The notes beneath the pieces are model-generated. The model searched no databases. It was not told where the DNA came from and saw nothing but the letters and a program-made list of their open reading frames with translations. From contig NZ_LXNG01000056.1 of assembly GCF_001642575.1 (NCBI RefSeq), forward strand, positions 124,001 to 188,000: DNA of 64,000 nucleotides, given 5' to 3'. Both the position numbers and the translations under genes were made by a program. This DNA comes from Xanthomonas floridensis (lineage in GTDB: Bacteria > Pseudomonadota > Gammaproteobacteria > Xanthomonadales > Xanthomonadaceae). Below are positions 48,101 through 53,937 of the stretch, one piece after another (position 1 is the stretch's first letter; each line of letters starts with the position of its first letter).

Positions 48101-48256
48101 CTGCTGCTGCACCGCCTGTGCCGCCTGCGCAGACGGATCGGCACCACGACGGACGAAGGGGCTGGACTGTGCGTATGCCTGATCGAGCAGGACCGTCGAA
48201 ATCGCGGCGCTCAGCAGGAGCAGGCGCAGGGGACGGGAGCGACGTTTGCGGGTCAT
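36179..48256 (-). CDS. Giant filamentous-haemagglutinin-like TpsA exoprotein
   Basis: Secreted two-partner-system passenger of 4025 residues. The signal peptide (RLLLLSAAISTVLLDQAYAQ) is followed by an Ala/Gln-rich helical segment (35-100) and the TPS secretion domain (about 105-370), with WETFNVGS and NRNGVLFGAGSQVNAHS as in FHA-type proteins. A very long beta-helix region follows. The C-terminal third resembles DUF3739 haemagglutinin sequence. The extreme C-terminus carries GECADNDPRCRPGP, two cysteines in a protein that is otherwise almost cysteine-free. No toxin or CdiA-like domain is seen. ATG 48256 has AGGA eight bases upstream. It is the last gene of the eight-gene operon; adhesin or surface-fibre function is inferred. 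Confidence 0.92.
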   Translation of the reverse strand: MTRKRRSRPLRLLLLSAAISTVLLDQAYAQSSPFVRRGADPSAQAAQAVQQQGVQAAAAGQLAQKSLQAFRRAAQARQALDATQAAARAAAAVAQASAVPDGLVRGGLQLPDNLQVDPGSVSAGDRRLGQRNIWLGARAPTQQLSDGTTQVTVTQTQKKAILNWETFNVGSRTQLRFDQSAGGSDAAQWIALNRVNDPGAAPSRILGSIQAPGQVYLLNRNGVLFGAGSQVNAHSLLVSSLDLFDPNRALSDQTFLNRGLFGAAGQSGVVLTGIDAVSAGSVPGDIRIESGARLASGSQGYTLIAAPNVSNAGSVSAQDGQALLAAVLGLRQSQELQQLLGSSGSIAPLGFGAFVTPSGSDLSGVGTLDNSGSVVATRGNASLVGYNVQQRGLVQATTSISRPGSVMLLALGQDNQIGDNTLAGYKGGGLTLAPGSVTTALPELDGETTTSSAASDLAFVGPKMVLAGAQMQLQSQSLTFAPGGTLDMLSLAAETGQVNLRGRSALNNRLMIDSGAQVSVSGIANVQQRMQDNLVRIPRVGLNELADAPLQRNGVLFRQSLQFDRRVSGVREDGQAWVGSPLLNAQGYVDQVPRAIDELLQDGGTITIAARDLVIAPGAQLDLDGGYVQTQGGMVETARLLGADGRLHDLASADPNLRYLGIAGSQSVQHSRWGVTEQFANPLLGSRRYFESDYLQGGNGGALNIALGRELNSSGLVVLGGSISAQAIAGRYQRSDGQMPQGGTLSINSDSALYNATLGQTNGTPRDPRSWQIVSTAIEMPQGLQLDTPSAALPGSAGTAQQRDNPLFWSQLSTRMLDGSGLHNVSIGNAPVIAVDADAQLQVTDGGRIALQGQRVEIDGGLSARAGTIAVQSSGGVVRPQDWRPGAVEVPERGDLLLGSTARLDVSGRWVNDDRRMTLDPVGRAFVDGGSITLDALQQALGDADNPTGRDVSASLLIAPGVVLDASGGGYVAPDGTLTLRHGRPLGQGGDIALHTYQRPPGDNAASPTYTADLPVADNAGRLQFDPASLHADSFAGGGTLSLRAYGVQIGGQTPGDARVLHLDGDFFANGRFGAYELAAEHDATIVAGTQVRVSQRSLLPDLQVLRGAPSDRAVTSGAAQPGGNGYAHLGQLDPFYRPAADFSLRGGDFIGRVAGNPSLDSATGQTVLETGARLLLDAGANLHLGGRGQVTVLGEIQAHGGSIAISGDTSSTSGLSPSPDTNANQPYALPGKSVWLGERSRLDVSGIALLDPQAAWRPSAAGLVQPRSGRVLDGGRITLSNDSGAVVVAAGAQLDLRGSAAVLDLPSGSAVIGAGDPLQAQTVGSAGGELQLAAATGLFFDGSIRAAGGTALDRGGSLSLQPLQLQSGNGLLLPGPSGVIFTQHDSRLPHSARPGVPLTEANAAPGPGPLYFAADRLSGSGIDTLVVGDQTPDETQPLVPIGFAGDVALSVSRALLFNAPSYALLRGDAQDFSALADSSRVALSATYVGLNGYRPQRAGDVRLAEPRTGGDTSLQVQAQQIDIGGQVAFDGVGTAVLSSTGALRFHTPVAYAYAQTANGAAIPRAGELLTAGDLTLRAAQIYPASGETFLVRALGAATADGSRADTRIQLQAQGEVPSVPLSAGGTLALDATSIVQQGRLRAPGGRLLLGVADRSDGAADPVFGDRATTPTREVRLTDGSLTSVSLEGAVMPYGTTVDGNQWRYDGTPQGTSPALTALPQKQIRVQGEAVALDAGARVDLSGGGDLLASEWVPGTGGSRDLLSSSNTSYASGTATPLPLYPDGRSVYAIVPGVQSLLAASDASFERNGGAPALGSAVQLEGVPGLAAGTYTLLPARYATLPGAFRVVVRPDSVDATSALNLVAPDGSAVVAGHFVDTLSGTRSARNQLFEVQSAATWGQYSEYTSTSATAFFGSRPGATQLPRDGGQLILAAGDRLGLGATLSTAASSGGNAAQVDIAARALQVLGTGQAAASGYVGIEAGALNALNAGSLLLGGVREQTADGTRVHVSAQTVRVSNTADSALRAPELLLTAAGSTQDDGVWIDAGSVLQAQGGSGTRAGAPLLFGSVGGESGDGALLRLSSVGAASVQRANVPDAAQSHAMLQIGNGAQLDGGAALTLDSTGASAIAAGAVLRGERIDASAGEIRLDAQAANSDADGLVLGLASLAQFAQARDISLHSYGDMRFAGGLDLRVDNALTLSATRFVGDGRDVGLRADRLTLSNLGAAAAGAGAGDTLAGSGLLHLQGREVAFAGGEKHLAGFSAVAVDATQQVLVRDRGQFDFGTVDVDLRAPLLQADAGADQVLITQGALRLQRTAGNIAGAGALGGRITLQGGSIDSTALIRANSGAIHLRGTQAGVRLHDGANLDAAGIANVFFDRVQATPGGSITLDAVQGDVSADASTRLDVRASGAANAGALALSATQGSISLAGAIDGGAAQGQGGRFTLDSGAAVALDPLSLQLAAGGFTGSVDVHARSGNLVLSANRTLRAARVSLTADGGAAAASRDAQNGTVRIDGRIDASGSQGGSIALWGRHGVEINGQLLARGSAADKRGGSIQLGSSGMADGTLNPDFGYQNVQAAAAGSIAIGAAAVLDVSGGSAGGLSGGDVQLRTPLLNDGEVNVIVADGASIRGAREVGLEAYAVWSTTDASSDPAKHFDGIVDPAGWYDAQGNLLAGSWSDLAGNPVATAPTTPAQIADYLSRYVFTPDSANLTHRQFYGYADDAAATPGTLMGFVQRPGFRFEQRLATVPNLRARPGIELRNPDPGINGGEIRVLSSWNLGAGANRNQLDFRYNGTAPVVSLRADSGVIIKASLSDGFYQLSNPFGGGGPQATYPTAQAGYQAVLAFGQDQLFASLDGLVPAPPSSLGGDQEQAAQYYGQYLQLLDMLQKPQAELSSSLPPYDTLLGGFIGNYSPDLAWPVQDYPGQPIAPGAPTSPADYPQYLRNYERYVLDLSAFYTALGEYPLPTFTPPSLPVLGALLPAATQNTPSLQVNANNPLPIATTSLIGGDSSSYRIVAGADFAGIRPDGLRTGSTADVVLDGHQRYRQADSKDLLLPNVVRTGTGSILIAAARDLQLADADAPASIYSAGRPAAGSEVGTNVTFVRSGDPQSGGSVSRAADQIVSAQANAEAAGDIQLQAGRDILGNRQIYDRDGSRTGLVDNYVGQYWWPWLQVGNPVGADGATPRAGLINYGGFAQGVLSSGGDVAVQAGRDIRELSVSLPTSYVLTADGRQTYAGGDLDVAAGRDVLGGDYFVAHGQGRLSAGGSLGSAFSLSAQGFDAGGTQRQVSSAIDPILALQEGQWSVHAGGDAALGAIVNPSYLNASGTIGPLLGDSTRATTDYGQASSVSIDTLQGDLRLGTLKLPGLLFFHGQRDRGRDTDSVFLTDGVFDSVLPAQLSATAHAGAIQIENSGRLFPSAQGQLQLLAQGDIRLFDNTFTNDKRKFDLAMLDEAGAYAGEDIAAAATDKLNLHRDDTQPVRVYSRDGDLVGGYSLDGFMVNPLTLKLPKQADIRAGGDIVNLDLRAQNYRLTDVTRVQAGRDLYYTPVQGGPDQGEVVRWSWLELAGPGTFEVEAGRNLGPLTSANEALSARLLNDRNAGGIRTTGNRSNTALPGDGADLVVRYGVANGEDADALAGQYLDPASAQSTATYRQWLLAFTRLHATDAPAAGTPSIAAAERALTTAPASLSTPAEAWQAFSQLPASTRRLLTERVFLDVLKQVGEGYATPSSADFQKYARGYAAIDLLFPSRLGYTRNNLDGGANGASVRNLTGTLDMRGSTLQTERGGDIRVLGPGGGLQIGSVLAPPTVVDGQGNVLIGPAQQGILAVGRGTIGIFTDANVLLAQSRIFTQRGGDLTVWSSNGDINAGKGSKTSAERSRARYLCDQDQFCMLDASGQVSGAGIATLQLTADDPRGNAVLVAPRGTVDAGDAGIRVAGNLVVASQFVANADNIQVQGDAVGVGTTRSVNTSALSSASNAAAAVANAANDMAKRPPTVNDMPSVITVQVVGFGECADNDPRCRPGP

Positions 48257-48280
48257 GACGGCATCCTGGGAACGTGCGTG

Positions 48281-48634
48281 TCAGCGCACGGGCGCAAAAG
48301 GAATGGGATAGCGCGGCGCCGGCGGGCGCTGCGGCTGCAGTGAGTGGCCATAGGCCTGGCCGTAGCGCTGGCGCAGCGCAGCCGGCGTGGACTGGCCCAG
48401 CTGCAGCGCGGAGCCGTTCGCCGGCGTGGTGATGGCGGCAGGCGCTCCGGTGCTGCGTTCGACGCTCTCGCGCAGCAGCTGGTTCAAACACGACAGCCGC
48501 CCACTGGTGCTCTGGCCGATACGGACTTCCACGCAGGGCGCGGCATCGGTCACCACCGGCGGCGTGCGCGCCGGCGCTGCCAGGCTGCTGGACGCAGCAA
48601 CCAGTAACGCGAACGTGGGCAGCGTGGGTGTCAT
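48281..48634 (-). CDS. Small exported protein of the TPS operon
   Basis: Exported protein of 117 residues with a signal peptide (PTFALLVAASSSLAAP) and no family I recognise. The mature part contains CVEVRIGQSTSGRLSCLNQL (two cysteines, possible disulfide) and a Pro/Arg/Gln-rich tail. Start ATG 48634 overlaps the stop of the coiled-coil gene by four bases, and only 24 bp separate it from the giant TpsA gene, so it belongs to the secretion operon and may help TpsA folding or export (inferred). Confidence 0.8.
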   Translation of the reverse strand: MTPTLPTFALLVAASSSLAAPARTPPVVTDAAPCVEVRIGQSTSGRLSCLNQLLRESVERSTGAPAAITTPANGSALQLGQSTPAALRQRYGQAYGHSLQPQRPPAPRYPIPFAPVR

Positions 48635-49290
48635 GGGGCGGCAGCGCTCTGCGGCACGGGCGGGGCATTGCCATCCAGGCAACCGCGCAACCGGGTGTGC
48701 TGTGCCTGAAGCTGGCTTTCCAGAAGATGCACGCGGTTCTCGCGCGTCACCCGCGCCATGCCGAACAACTCGCGGCCACGGCCGCGCACGAAGCGCACGA
48801 AGGCCGGGTCGCGATATAGCCCGGCCAGCTCGCGCCCGCTGGCGTACAACGCATCGGAATCGCCACTGCAGCGGCTCAGCCGTTCATGCAGCTGCGTGCG
48901 TTCGGCCGCCATGGCCTGTTGCTGCTGATGCTGCTGTTGCGCCAACGCGGTTTGTTGCGCGCTAGCCTGTTGCGCATGCCGGGCGCGTTCTGCCGCCAGT
49001 GTCTGGCGCTGCTGCTCCAGTTCGCGCTGCAAGGCCGCGATGCGTGCGCCGTCATCGTGCACCGGCGCGGCAGGCGCGGCAGGCGCGGCCTGGCGTGCGG
49101 CATCGCGTTCGCGCTGTGCCGCGGCGGTTGCCAGCTGTTGCTGGGCCAGATCGGCCTCGGCCTGGCGTAACCTGGCGCTGGTCTGGCGCAGGGCATCGCG
49201 CAGCCGCGCCTCGTTGGCGTTCTGCGCCAGCGCCGGCAGCGCGGCAAACCACAGCGCTCCGATCGCAAGCAGGGGGCGGCAGGCGCGCAT
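48631..49290 (-). CDS. Periplasmic coiled-coil protein of the TPS operon
   Basis: Exported protein of 219 residues. A signal peptide (ACRPLLAIGALWFAALPALA) is followed by a long Gln/Ala/Arg-rich coiled coil (about 25-140) and a more conserved C-terminal part (DALYASGRELAGLYRDPAFV, then RFVRGRGRELFGM). ATG 49290 has GGAG nine bases upstream; a TTG six bases earlier is less likely. It is two bases from the porin gene stop. A periplasmic chaperone or scaffold for the exoprotein is a reasonable guess; I know no direct homologue with a function. Confidence 0.82.
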   Translation of the reverse strand: MRACRPLLAIGALWFAALPALAQNANEARLRDALRQTSARLRQAEADLAQQQLATAAAQRERDAARQAAPAAPAAPVHDDGARIAALQRELEQQRQTLAAERARHAQQASAQQTALAQQQHQQQQAMAAERTQLHERLSRCSGDSDALYASGRELAGLYRDPAFVRFVRGRGRELFGMARVTRENRVHLLESQLQAQHTRLRGCLDGNAPPVPQSAAAP

Positions 49291-49292
49291 GC

Positions 49293-50987
49293 TCAAAACT
49301 CCGCGCTCAGGTCCAGCTGCAGCACATCCACCGCATACGGTGGGCCGGAGACCTCATTGGCGCTCAGCCAGCGTAGCGACAGCCAGGTATTGCGCGCCAG
49401 CCCGTAGGCGCCGCCCAGGATCATGCCGCGCGCATTGGTGCCGCCCATATGGAAGTCGGAGTCGGCAAACGCGTCCGGCACCGCATCCGATTCCAGGTAG
49501 CGGTAACCGAGCGTGGCATTCCATTGCCCGGCTTCGGTGACACGCGGCTGGCCCACCAGCAGGTTCAACAGGTAGCCATGATCGCCGCCGTCGAACACGC
49601 CGCCATCGCCCAGGTTGTTGACCGGCCCGAGCGAGCGCACCCGTGCGGCGTTGTAGCGGGTGTTCTTGACCACGTCCGCTTCGATCAGCAGCTTGACCGG
49701 ATCGAACTGCGCCAGCTCCAGCTGCGCATGCAGGTTGGCCACGCCGAACTTGCTGGCATACCCGTAGTACTGCAGCTGCGGCCCACCGGGGTTGGCCGGG
49801 TCAGCGACGATGGTGCGGAGCGGTACCAGCGTATTGCCGAACTGCTGGAACTGCGGGCGCGAGCCATCGCCGTCGCAGCTGTCGTTGCCGGACGGCGCCA
49901 GGCAGGGCGTGGAGCGCTTGCCTTCGAACTGGTCGTACTGGAAGTAGCTCATCGCCATCCGCAGCGACACCGCATCGCTCAGCCGCAACAGCCCGCCCAC
50001 TTCGGCGCCGTACAACCATTTGTCGCGGCTGCGTGTCTTGAGCGTATTGGTCGAACCGAAATCCAGGTCGGTGTTGTAGACCGGGAACACACCCGCGCTC
50101 AGATACGGCGCAAACGCCGCATTCGGCGCAAATGCATAGCGGCCCGCGATGCCATCGAAATTGATGTCTTCATCGAACACCAGTTCGCTGCTCCAGAACG
50201 GGTTGGCGAAGCGGCCGAACGACAGGTCCAGGTCACGCGTGGGTGTGAGCACCAGGGCTGCACGGTCCAGCCAGATCGGCTCCTTGGCCAGATTGCCGCC
50301 GCCACCCAGGGTCTGGTTGGTCGATACCGGGCCGCGGTCGGCGCCGGTGACCACGCGGATGTCGCCGGTGATCCAGTCGGCGATCTGCGCCTGCACGCCC
50401 AGGCGCGCGCGAATGCGCATGCGGCTGCGGTTGCGCGAGGTATTGAGGAATGGTGCGTTGCCGGTGCCGACCACGTCGAAGCCGTTGCCGGCGTTGATCT
50501 CGGTAAAGTCCGGAAAGAATCCGTAGTTGTCGTCCGGGTAGAAGATGCCTTCGCCACGCAGGCGCAGGTCGCCGTAGAGCCGCAGCCGCTGAGTCCATTC
50601 CGGCAGCGCACCCGGCGTGGCCCAGCCTTCGCGTTTGGCTTGGGCGGTCACCTCGGTCCGCAGCTCATCCTTGATCTGCTCGCGTACGGTTTCCGGCACA
50701 TACGGCACCACGATGGCGCCGGGTTGGGTCTGATACGGCAGCTTGCCTGCTGCCGGCGCGGCATCGGCAGTGGCACTGGCTTCCTGGATCATCGCGTCGG
50801 CCTGCTCGCGCGTCAGCACGCCCTTGGCAACCAATAGATCGATCAGCCGCAAGGTCACCTGCGGACTGATGCGCGATGCATCCACCGTGCTGGTGCCCTG
50901 TGCAGCGCACAGGGTGGGGGCGGCCATCAGTGCGCATAGAGACAGCGCGAGCCGGGTGAAACGGACGGAGTGGGACAGGGCAATCAT
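49293..50987 (-). CDS. Outer-membrane porin (putative porin family)
   Basis: Outer-membrane beta-barrel of 564 residues. A signal peptide (ALSLCALMAAPTLCAAQ) precedes a short helical segment with LRLIDLLVAKGVLTREQADA (30-65), then a barrel with alternating strands (RLRLYGDLRLRGEG, RMRIRARLGVQAQI, LDLSFGRFANPFWSSELVFD), ending in LDLSAEF with a terminal Phe. It resembles the Porin_5 putative porin family. ATG 50987 follows AGGAAA. Its place between TonB and the periplasmic helper genes suggests a role in the same system, for example nutrient uptake or as a second outer-membrane component. Confidence 0.85.
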   Translation of the reverse strand: MIALSHSVRFTRLALSLCALMAAPTLCAAQGTSTVDASRISPQVTLRLIDLLVAKGVLTREQADAMIQEASATADAAPAAGKLPYQTQPGAIVVPYVPETVREQIKDELRTEVTAQAKREGWATPGALPEWTQRLRLYGDLRLRGEGIFYPDDNYGFFPDFTEINAGNGFDVVGTGNAPFLNTSRNRSRMRIRARLGVQAQIADWITGDIRVVTGADRGPVSTNQTLGGGGNLAKEPIWLDRAALVLTPTRDLDLSFGRFANPFWSSELVFDEDINFDGIAGRYAFAPNAAFAPYLSAGVFPVYNTDLDFGSTNTLKTRSRDKWLYGAEVGGLLRLSDAVSLRMAMSYFQYDQFEGKRSTPCLAPSGNDSCDGDGSRPQFQQFGNTLVPLRTIVADPANPGGPQLQYYGYASKFGVANLHAQLELAQFDPVKLLIEADVVKNTRYNAARVRSLGPVNNLGDGGVFDGGDHGYLLNLLVGQPRVTEAGQWNATLGYRYLESDAVPDAFADSDFHMGGTNARGMILGGAYGLARNTWLSLRWLSANEVSGPPYAVDVLQLDLSAEF

Positions 50988-51012
50988 GCGGGTTTCCTGA
51001 AAGGGAAGAACG

Positions 51013-51705
51013 TCAGCCCGGTGCCAGCGCGCCGATGCGCAGCTGGATCGGTTGCGGTAGATCGGCCGGCGGCGGTTGCGGCAATGGCTGGTTCTGCAAT
51101 GCGCGTGCGATGGCAGCGTCCAGCTCGGGCTTGCCGGCCGAGGCAACGATCTGCGTGCGCGCGATGCTGCCGTCGCTGTTGAGCCACACCGCCACGGTGG
51201 CGCGGTAGCGGCCCTTGCGGGTCTTCTCGTCGCGCTGCAACAGCAGTTGCACGGCGCGCTGCACCGACGCTGCATACGCCGCGAACGGGCTGCCCCCGCC
51301 ACCACCACCACCGATGCGGGTGCCGCCGCCAGTGCCAGCCTGCAGGCCGAACGGGTTGTCGCCCGGTCCGGCCGCGGCGGTCAGCGGATCGCCGGGCGGC
51401 GCTTCCGACGGTTTGGGCGGTGATGGATCCGGTGCCGCCATCGGCTTGTCGAGCATGCGCGGCTGCGGCTTGGGAGGCTCCGGTTCCGGCTTGGGCGGCG
51501 GTGGCGGTGGGGGAGGTGGTGGCGGCAGCGTCACGTGGGTGATGCGCGGCGGCTGGCTGCGCGCCATCGTCGGTGCCGATGGCCGCAGTGCCACCGCCAA
51601 CAGCCAGCCAAGCAACGCCAGCACGGCCAGCACGATGGCGCCCTTGCGCCAGCGGCCGACACCGGTGGTCTCCTGCAAGGGGTGGCCTGGATCCAGAGAT
51701 TGCAT
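51013..51705 (-). CDS. tonB: TonB-like energy transducer
   Basis: TonB-type protein of 230 residues: one N-terminal membrane helix (GAIVLAVLALLGWLLAVAL, about 22-41), a Pro-rich periplasmic rod (a run of prolines then PKPEPEPPKPQP) and a C-terminal TonB domain (AVWLNSDGSIARTQIVASAG, then KPELDAAIARAL). ATG 51705 is nine bases from the exbD stop. It would couple the proton-motive force, via ExbB and ExbD, to an outer-membrane partner; in this operon the candidates are the porin or the FhaC-type transporter. A poly-Gly stretch separates rod and C-domain. Confidence 0.88.
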   Translation of the reverse strand: MQSLDPGHPLQETTGVGRWRKGAIVLAVLALLGWLLAVALRPSAPTMARSQPPRITHVTLPPPPPPPPPPPKPEPEPPKPQPRMLDKPMAAPDPSPPKPSEAPPGDPLTAAAGPGDNPFGLQAGTGGGTRIGGGGGGGSPFAAYAASVQRAVQLLLQRDEKTRKGRYRATVAVWLNSDGSIARTQIVASAGKPELDAAIARALQNQPLPQPPPADLPQPIQLRIGALAPG

Positions 51706-51714
51706 CGCGTGCGC

Positions 51715-52119
51715 TCAGCCCGCCGCCTGGCGCTGCGACGCCAGACCGATCGACCCAATCCCCAGCTTGCTGCATAGATCCAGCACCGCCATGATCTTTT
51801 CGTACTGCACGCTGCGATCGCCGCGCAGGATCACCGGCAGTTCGGCATCGTTGGCCACCGCATTGCGCAGCTGCTGCTCCAGCTCGTCCATGCTGACCGG
51901 CACCGCATCCAGGCTGACCTGCCCGTTGGTGTCGATGGCGATCACCTTGGTCTTGGGCTCGGACAGCGGCTTGGCTGCGCTGGCCTTGGGCAGGTCCACC
52001 TTGATGCCCTGGACCGCAGCGGTGGTCATGATGATGAAGATCACCAACAGCACGTAAGCCAGATCCAGCATCGGCGTGATGTTGATGTCGTCGTACGGTT
52101 TGCGCCCTTGCACTTTCAT
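51715..52119 (-). CDS. exbD: ExbD/TolR-family biopolymer transport protein
   Basis: Protein of 134 residues with a single N-terminal membrane helix (INITPMLDLAYVLLVIFIIM) carrying the conserved Asp in TPMLDLA that conducts protons, and a periplasmic ExbD domain (VDLPKASAAKPLSEPKTKVI, ILRGDRSVQYEKIMAVLDLC). ATG 52119 follows GAGG and is four bases after the ExbB stop. It works with the upstream ExbB fusion as the motor for the TonB protein encoded next. Confidence 0.92.
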   Translation of the reverse strand: MKVQGRKPYDDINITPMLDLAYVLLVIFIIMTTAAVQGIKVDLPKASAAKPLSEPKTKVIAIDTNGQVSLDAVPVSMDELEQQLRNAVANDAELPVILRGDRSVQYEKIMAVLDLCSKLGIGSIGLASQRQAAG

Positions 52120-52123
52120 CGGG

Positions 52124-53902
52124 TCAGCCTCCGGGCACGCGTGCAGGCGCGTCGCCGGCATAGTCCTCGGCGATGCGCTTTTCCAACTCGTCGACAAACA
52201 CCTGCATGTCGGCCGCGACTGCATCGGCCTGGCTGAGCAGGTAGTTGTAGCCAAACAGGGCCGGGATGGCGACGGCAAGACCGGCCACGGTGGCGAGCAA
52301 GGCGGCGGCAATGCCCGGCGCGATCGCGTTGATGTTGACGTCGCCGGCTGCCGCCACTGCCGCAAAGGTGATCATCACCCCGACCACCGTGCCCAGCAAG
52401 CCTAGGAACGGGCCACCGGAGATGGCGATGGTCAGCAGCACCATGCCCTTGTGGATGCGCTGTCCTTCGCGCACCACTGCTGCATCCAGCGCCGACCGGA
52501 TGGCCGCGATCGACTGCGTGCGCACGAACGCGTTGCCGCTGGCAGCCAGACGCCCACGCAGCTCTTCCAGACCGATGTGCAGCAGCCGCGCCAGATTGGA
52601 CCTAGCACCATTCAACGGCCCGCCGGCATGCAACTCCTGCCAGCTCGGTGCATGCAGCGGCTGCTGCGCCACCTGCTGGCGAAATGCGCCGAGAAAGCGC
52701 GCGTTCGCCGACGCGGTGGCATTGAGGTACAACCCCTTGCTGATCATCACCCACCAGCTGATCAACGCCATGACCGCCAGGATGCCGATCACCGCCCAGG
52801 CATCGGGCGTCAACGCATTGAGCAGGATGCCGAAGTAGCCATGGCCGCCTTCGCCGGCACGCTGCTCTACCGGCTCGAAAGTCAACAACCGCGCATCCAC
52901 GCCCTGGCTGCGTGCAGCCGCTTCGATCGCACTGGTCGGGCGGGCGACCTTGCTGAGTTCCACTTCGTCAAGCAGGCCGATGAAGTTCGGCCGCAGCGCA
53001 CCGGGCTCGCCGCCCAGCATCAGGCCGGCGGTGGCCGCCGGCACGCTGCCTGCAGCCTCACCCACCGTCTTGCCGTTGAGGTAGAGCGTCAGCTGCTTGC
53101 CGTCGGCGCGTACGGCAACGTGCGCCCAGGCATCGCCGCCAAGCGGCGCGCTGCTGGCCACACGCAGGCCGCCGGGGGAGTCGACCACCACGCTGCCGTT
53201 GTCGAGCAGTACGCTGAGCGCACCGGGCAGGGCAAACAGCACGCCGGAGGCATTGGCTGTTGCCGGCTTGATCCATCCCGACAGCGTGAACGCCCCGTTC
53301 GCAGGCAGGCTGAGCGAGGTCGAGGCGGGCGCGCTGACCGGCGCGGCGCCATCCAGCCGCAGTCCGCCGCCGATCAGCGCGGTATCGGCCAGCACCAGGG
53401 GCGCGGCCAGGTTGTTGGCGTAGCCGGTGGCGTCCTGGCCTGCGGCCTGCGCATCGGCAAAGTGGTACACCGCCAGCGTGTCGGCGTCGTAGCTGTTCTT
53501 GGCATCCTGGCCGGTGCCGGCCTCCGGATTGCCGAAGTACACGAACAGCGGCGTTGCGGCATTGGCCGGCAACGTCGGCAGGTCCACCCATGCCAGTGCG
53601 ACCTGGTCGACCAGCCCATCGTATTTTTCGAAGTGGTACTTCAGCGGCGTACGGTCGTCACCGGCAATGAAGCGCACATCGCTGCCATCGGGCTTGGCAT
53701 CGGCAAAATTGAAGTTGCCCGAATGCAGGCGCACCAACACCTGCACCCGTCCCGGTGCCTGCGTCACCGCAGCACCGGTGGAGGTGGTATTGAGCGCGAT
53801 CTTGGCGCGGAAGTTCCACTTGGCATCCCACCACGACGCCGCTATCGCAGGCAGCGCGGCCAACATCAAACCTACGAAGACATATAACCGTAATCTGCTC
53901 AC
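52124..53902 (-). CDS. DUF2341/LamG ectodomain fused to ExbB/TolQ proton channel
   Basis: Unusual fusion of 592 residues. After a signal peptide (VFVGLMLAALPAIAA), residues about 24-130 resemble DUF2341 (WWDAKWNFRAKIALN, VALAWVDLPTLPANAATPLF, VYFGNPEAG) and about 140-330 form a LamG/concanavalin-like domain (GAFTLSGWIKPATANASGVL, GLLDEVELSKVARP). The C-terminal 240 residues are an ExbB/MotA-TolQ channel with helices at AVIGILAVMALISWWVMI, SGGPFLGLLGTVVGVMITFA and IAAALLATVAGLAVAIPALF. The ectodomain would face the periplasm. GTG 53902 is the start. It lies 35 bases after the transporter gene and four before exbD. Confidence 0.9.
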   Translation of the reverse strand: MSRLRLYVFVGLMLAALPAIAASWWDAKWNFRAKIALNTTSTGAAVTQAPGRVQVLVRLHSGNFNFADAKPDGSDVRFIAGDDRTPLKYHFEKYDGLVDQVALAWVDLPTLPANAATPLFVYFGNPEAGTGQDAKNSYDADTLAVYHFADAQAAGQDATGYANNLAAPLVLADTALIGGGLRLDGAAPVSAPASTSLSLPANGAFTLSGWIKPATANASGVLFALPGALSVLLDNGSVVVDSPGGLRVASSAPLGGDAWAHVAVRADGKQLTLYLNGKTVGEAAGSVPAATAGLMLGGEPGALRPNFIGLLDEVELSKVARPTSAIEAAARSQGVDARLLTFEPVEQRAGEGGHGYFGILLNALTPDAWAVIGILAVMALISWWVMISKGLYLNATASANARFLGAFRQQVAQQPLHAPSWQELHAGGPLNGARSNLARLLHIGLEELRGRLAASGNAFVRTQSIAAIRSALDAAVVREGQRIHKGMVLLTIAISGGPFLGLLGTVVGVMITFAAVAAAGDVNINAIAPGIAAALLATVAGLAVAIPALFGYNYLLSQADAVAADMQVFVDELEKRIAEDYAGDAPARVPGG

Positions 53903-53937
53903 GATCTAACCCCGTTGAAAAGTGGAATGCGTTCCGC

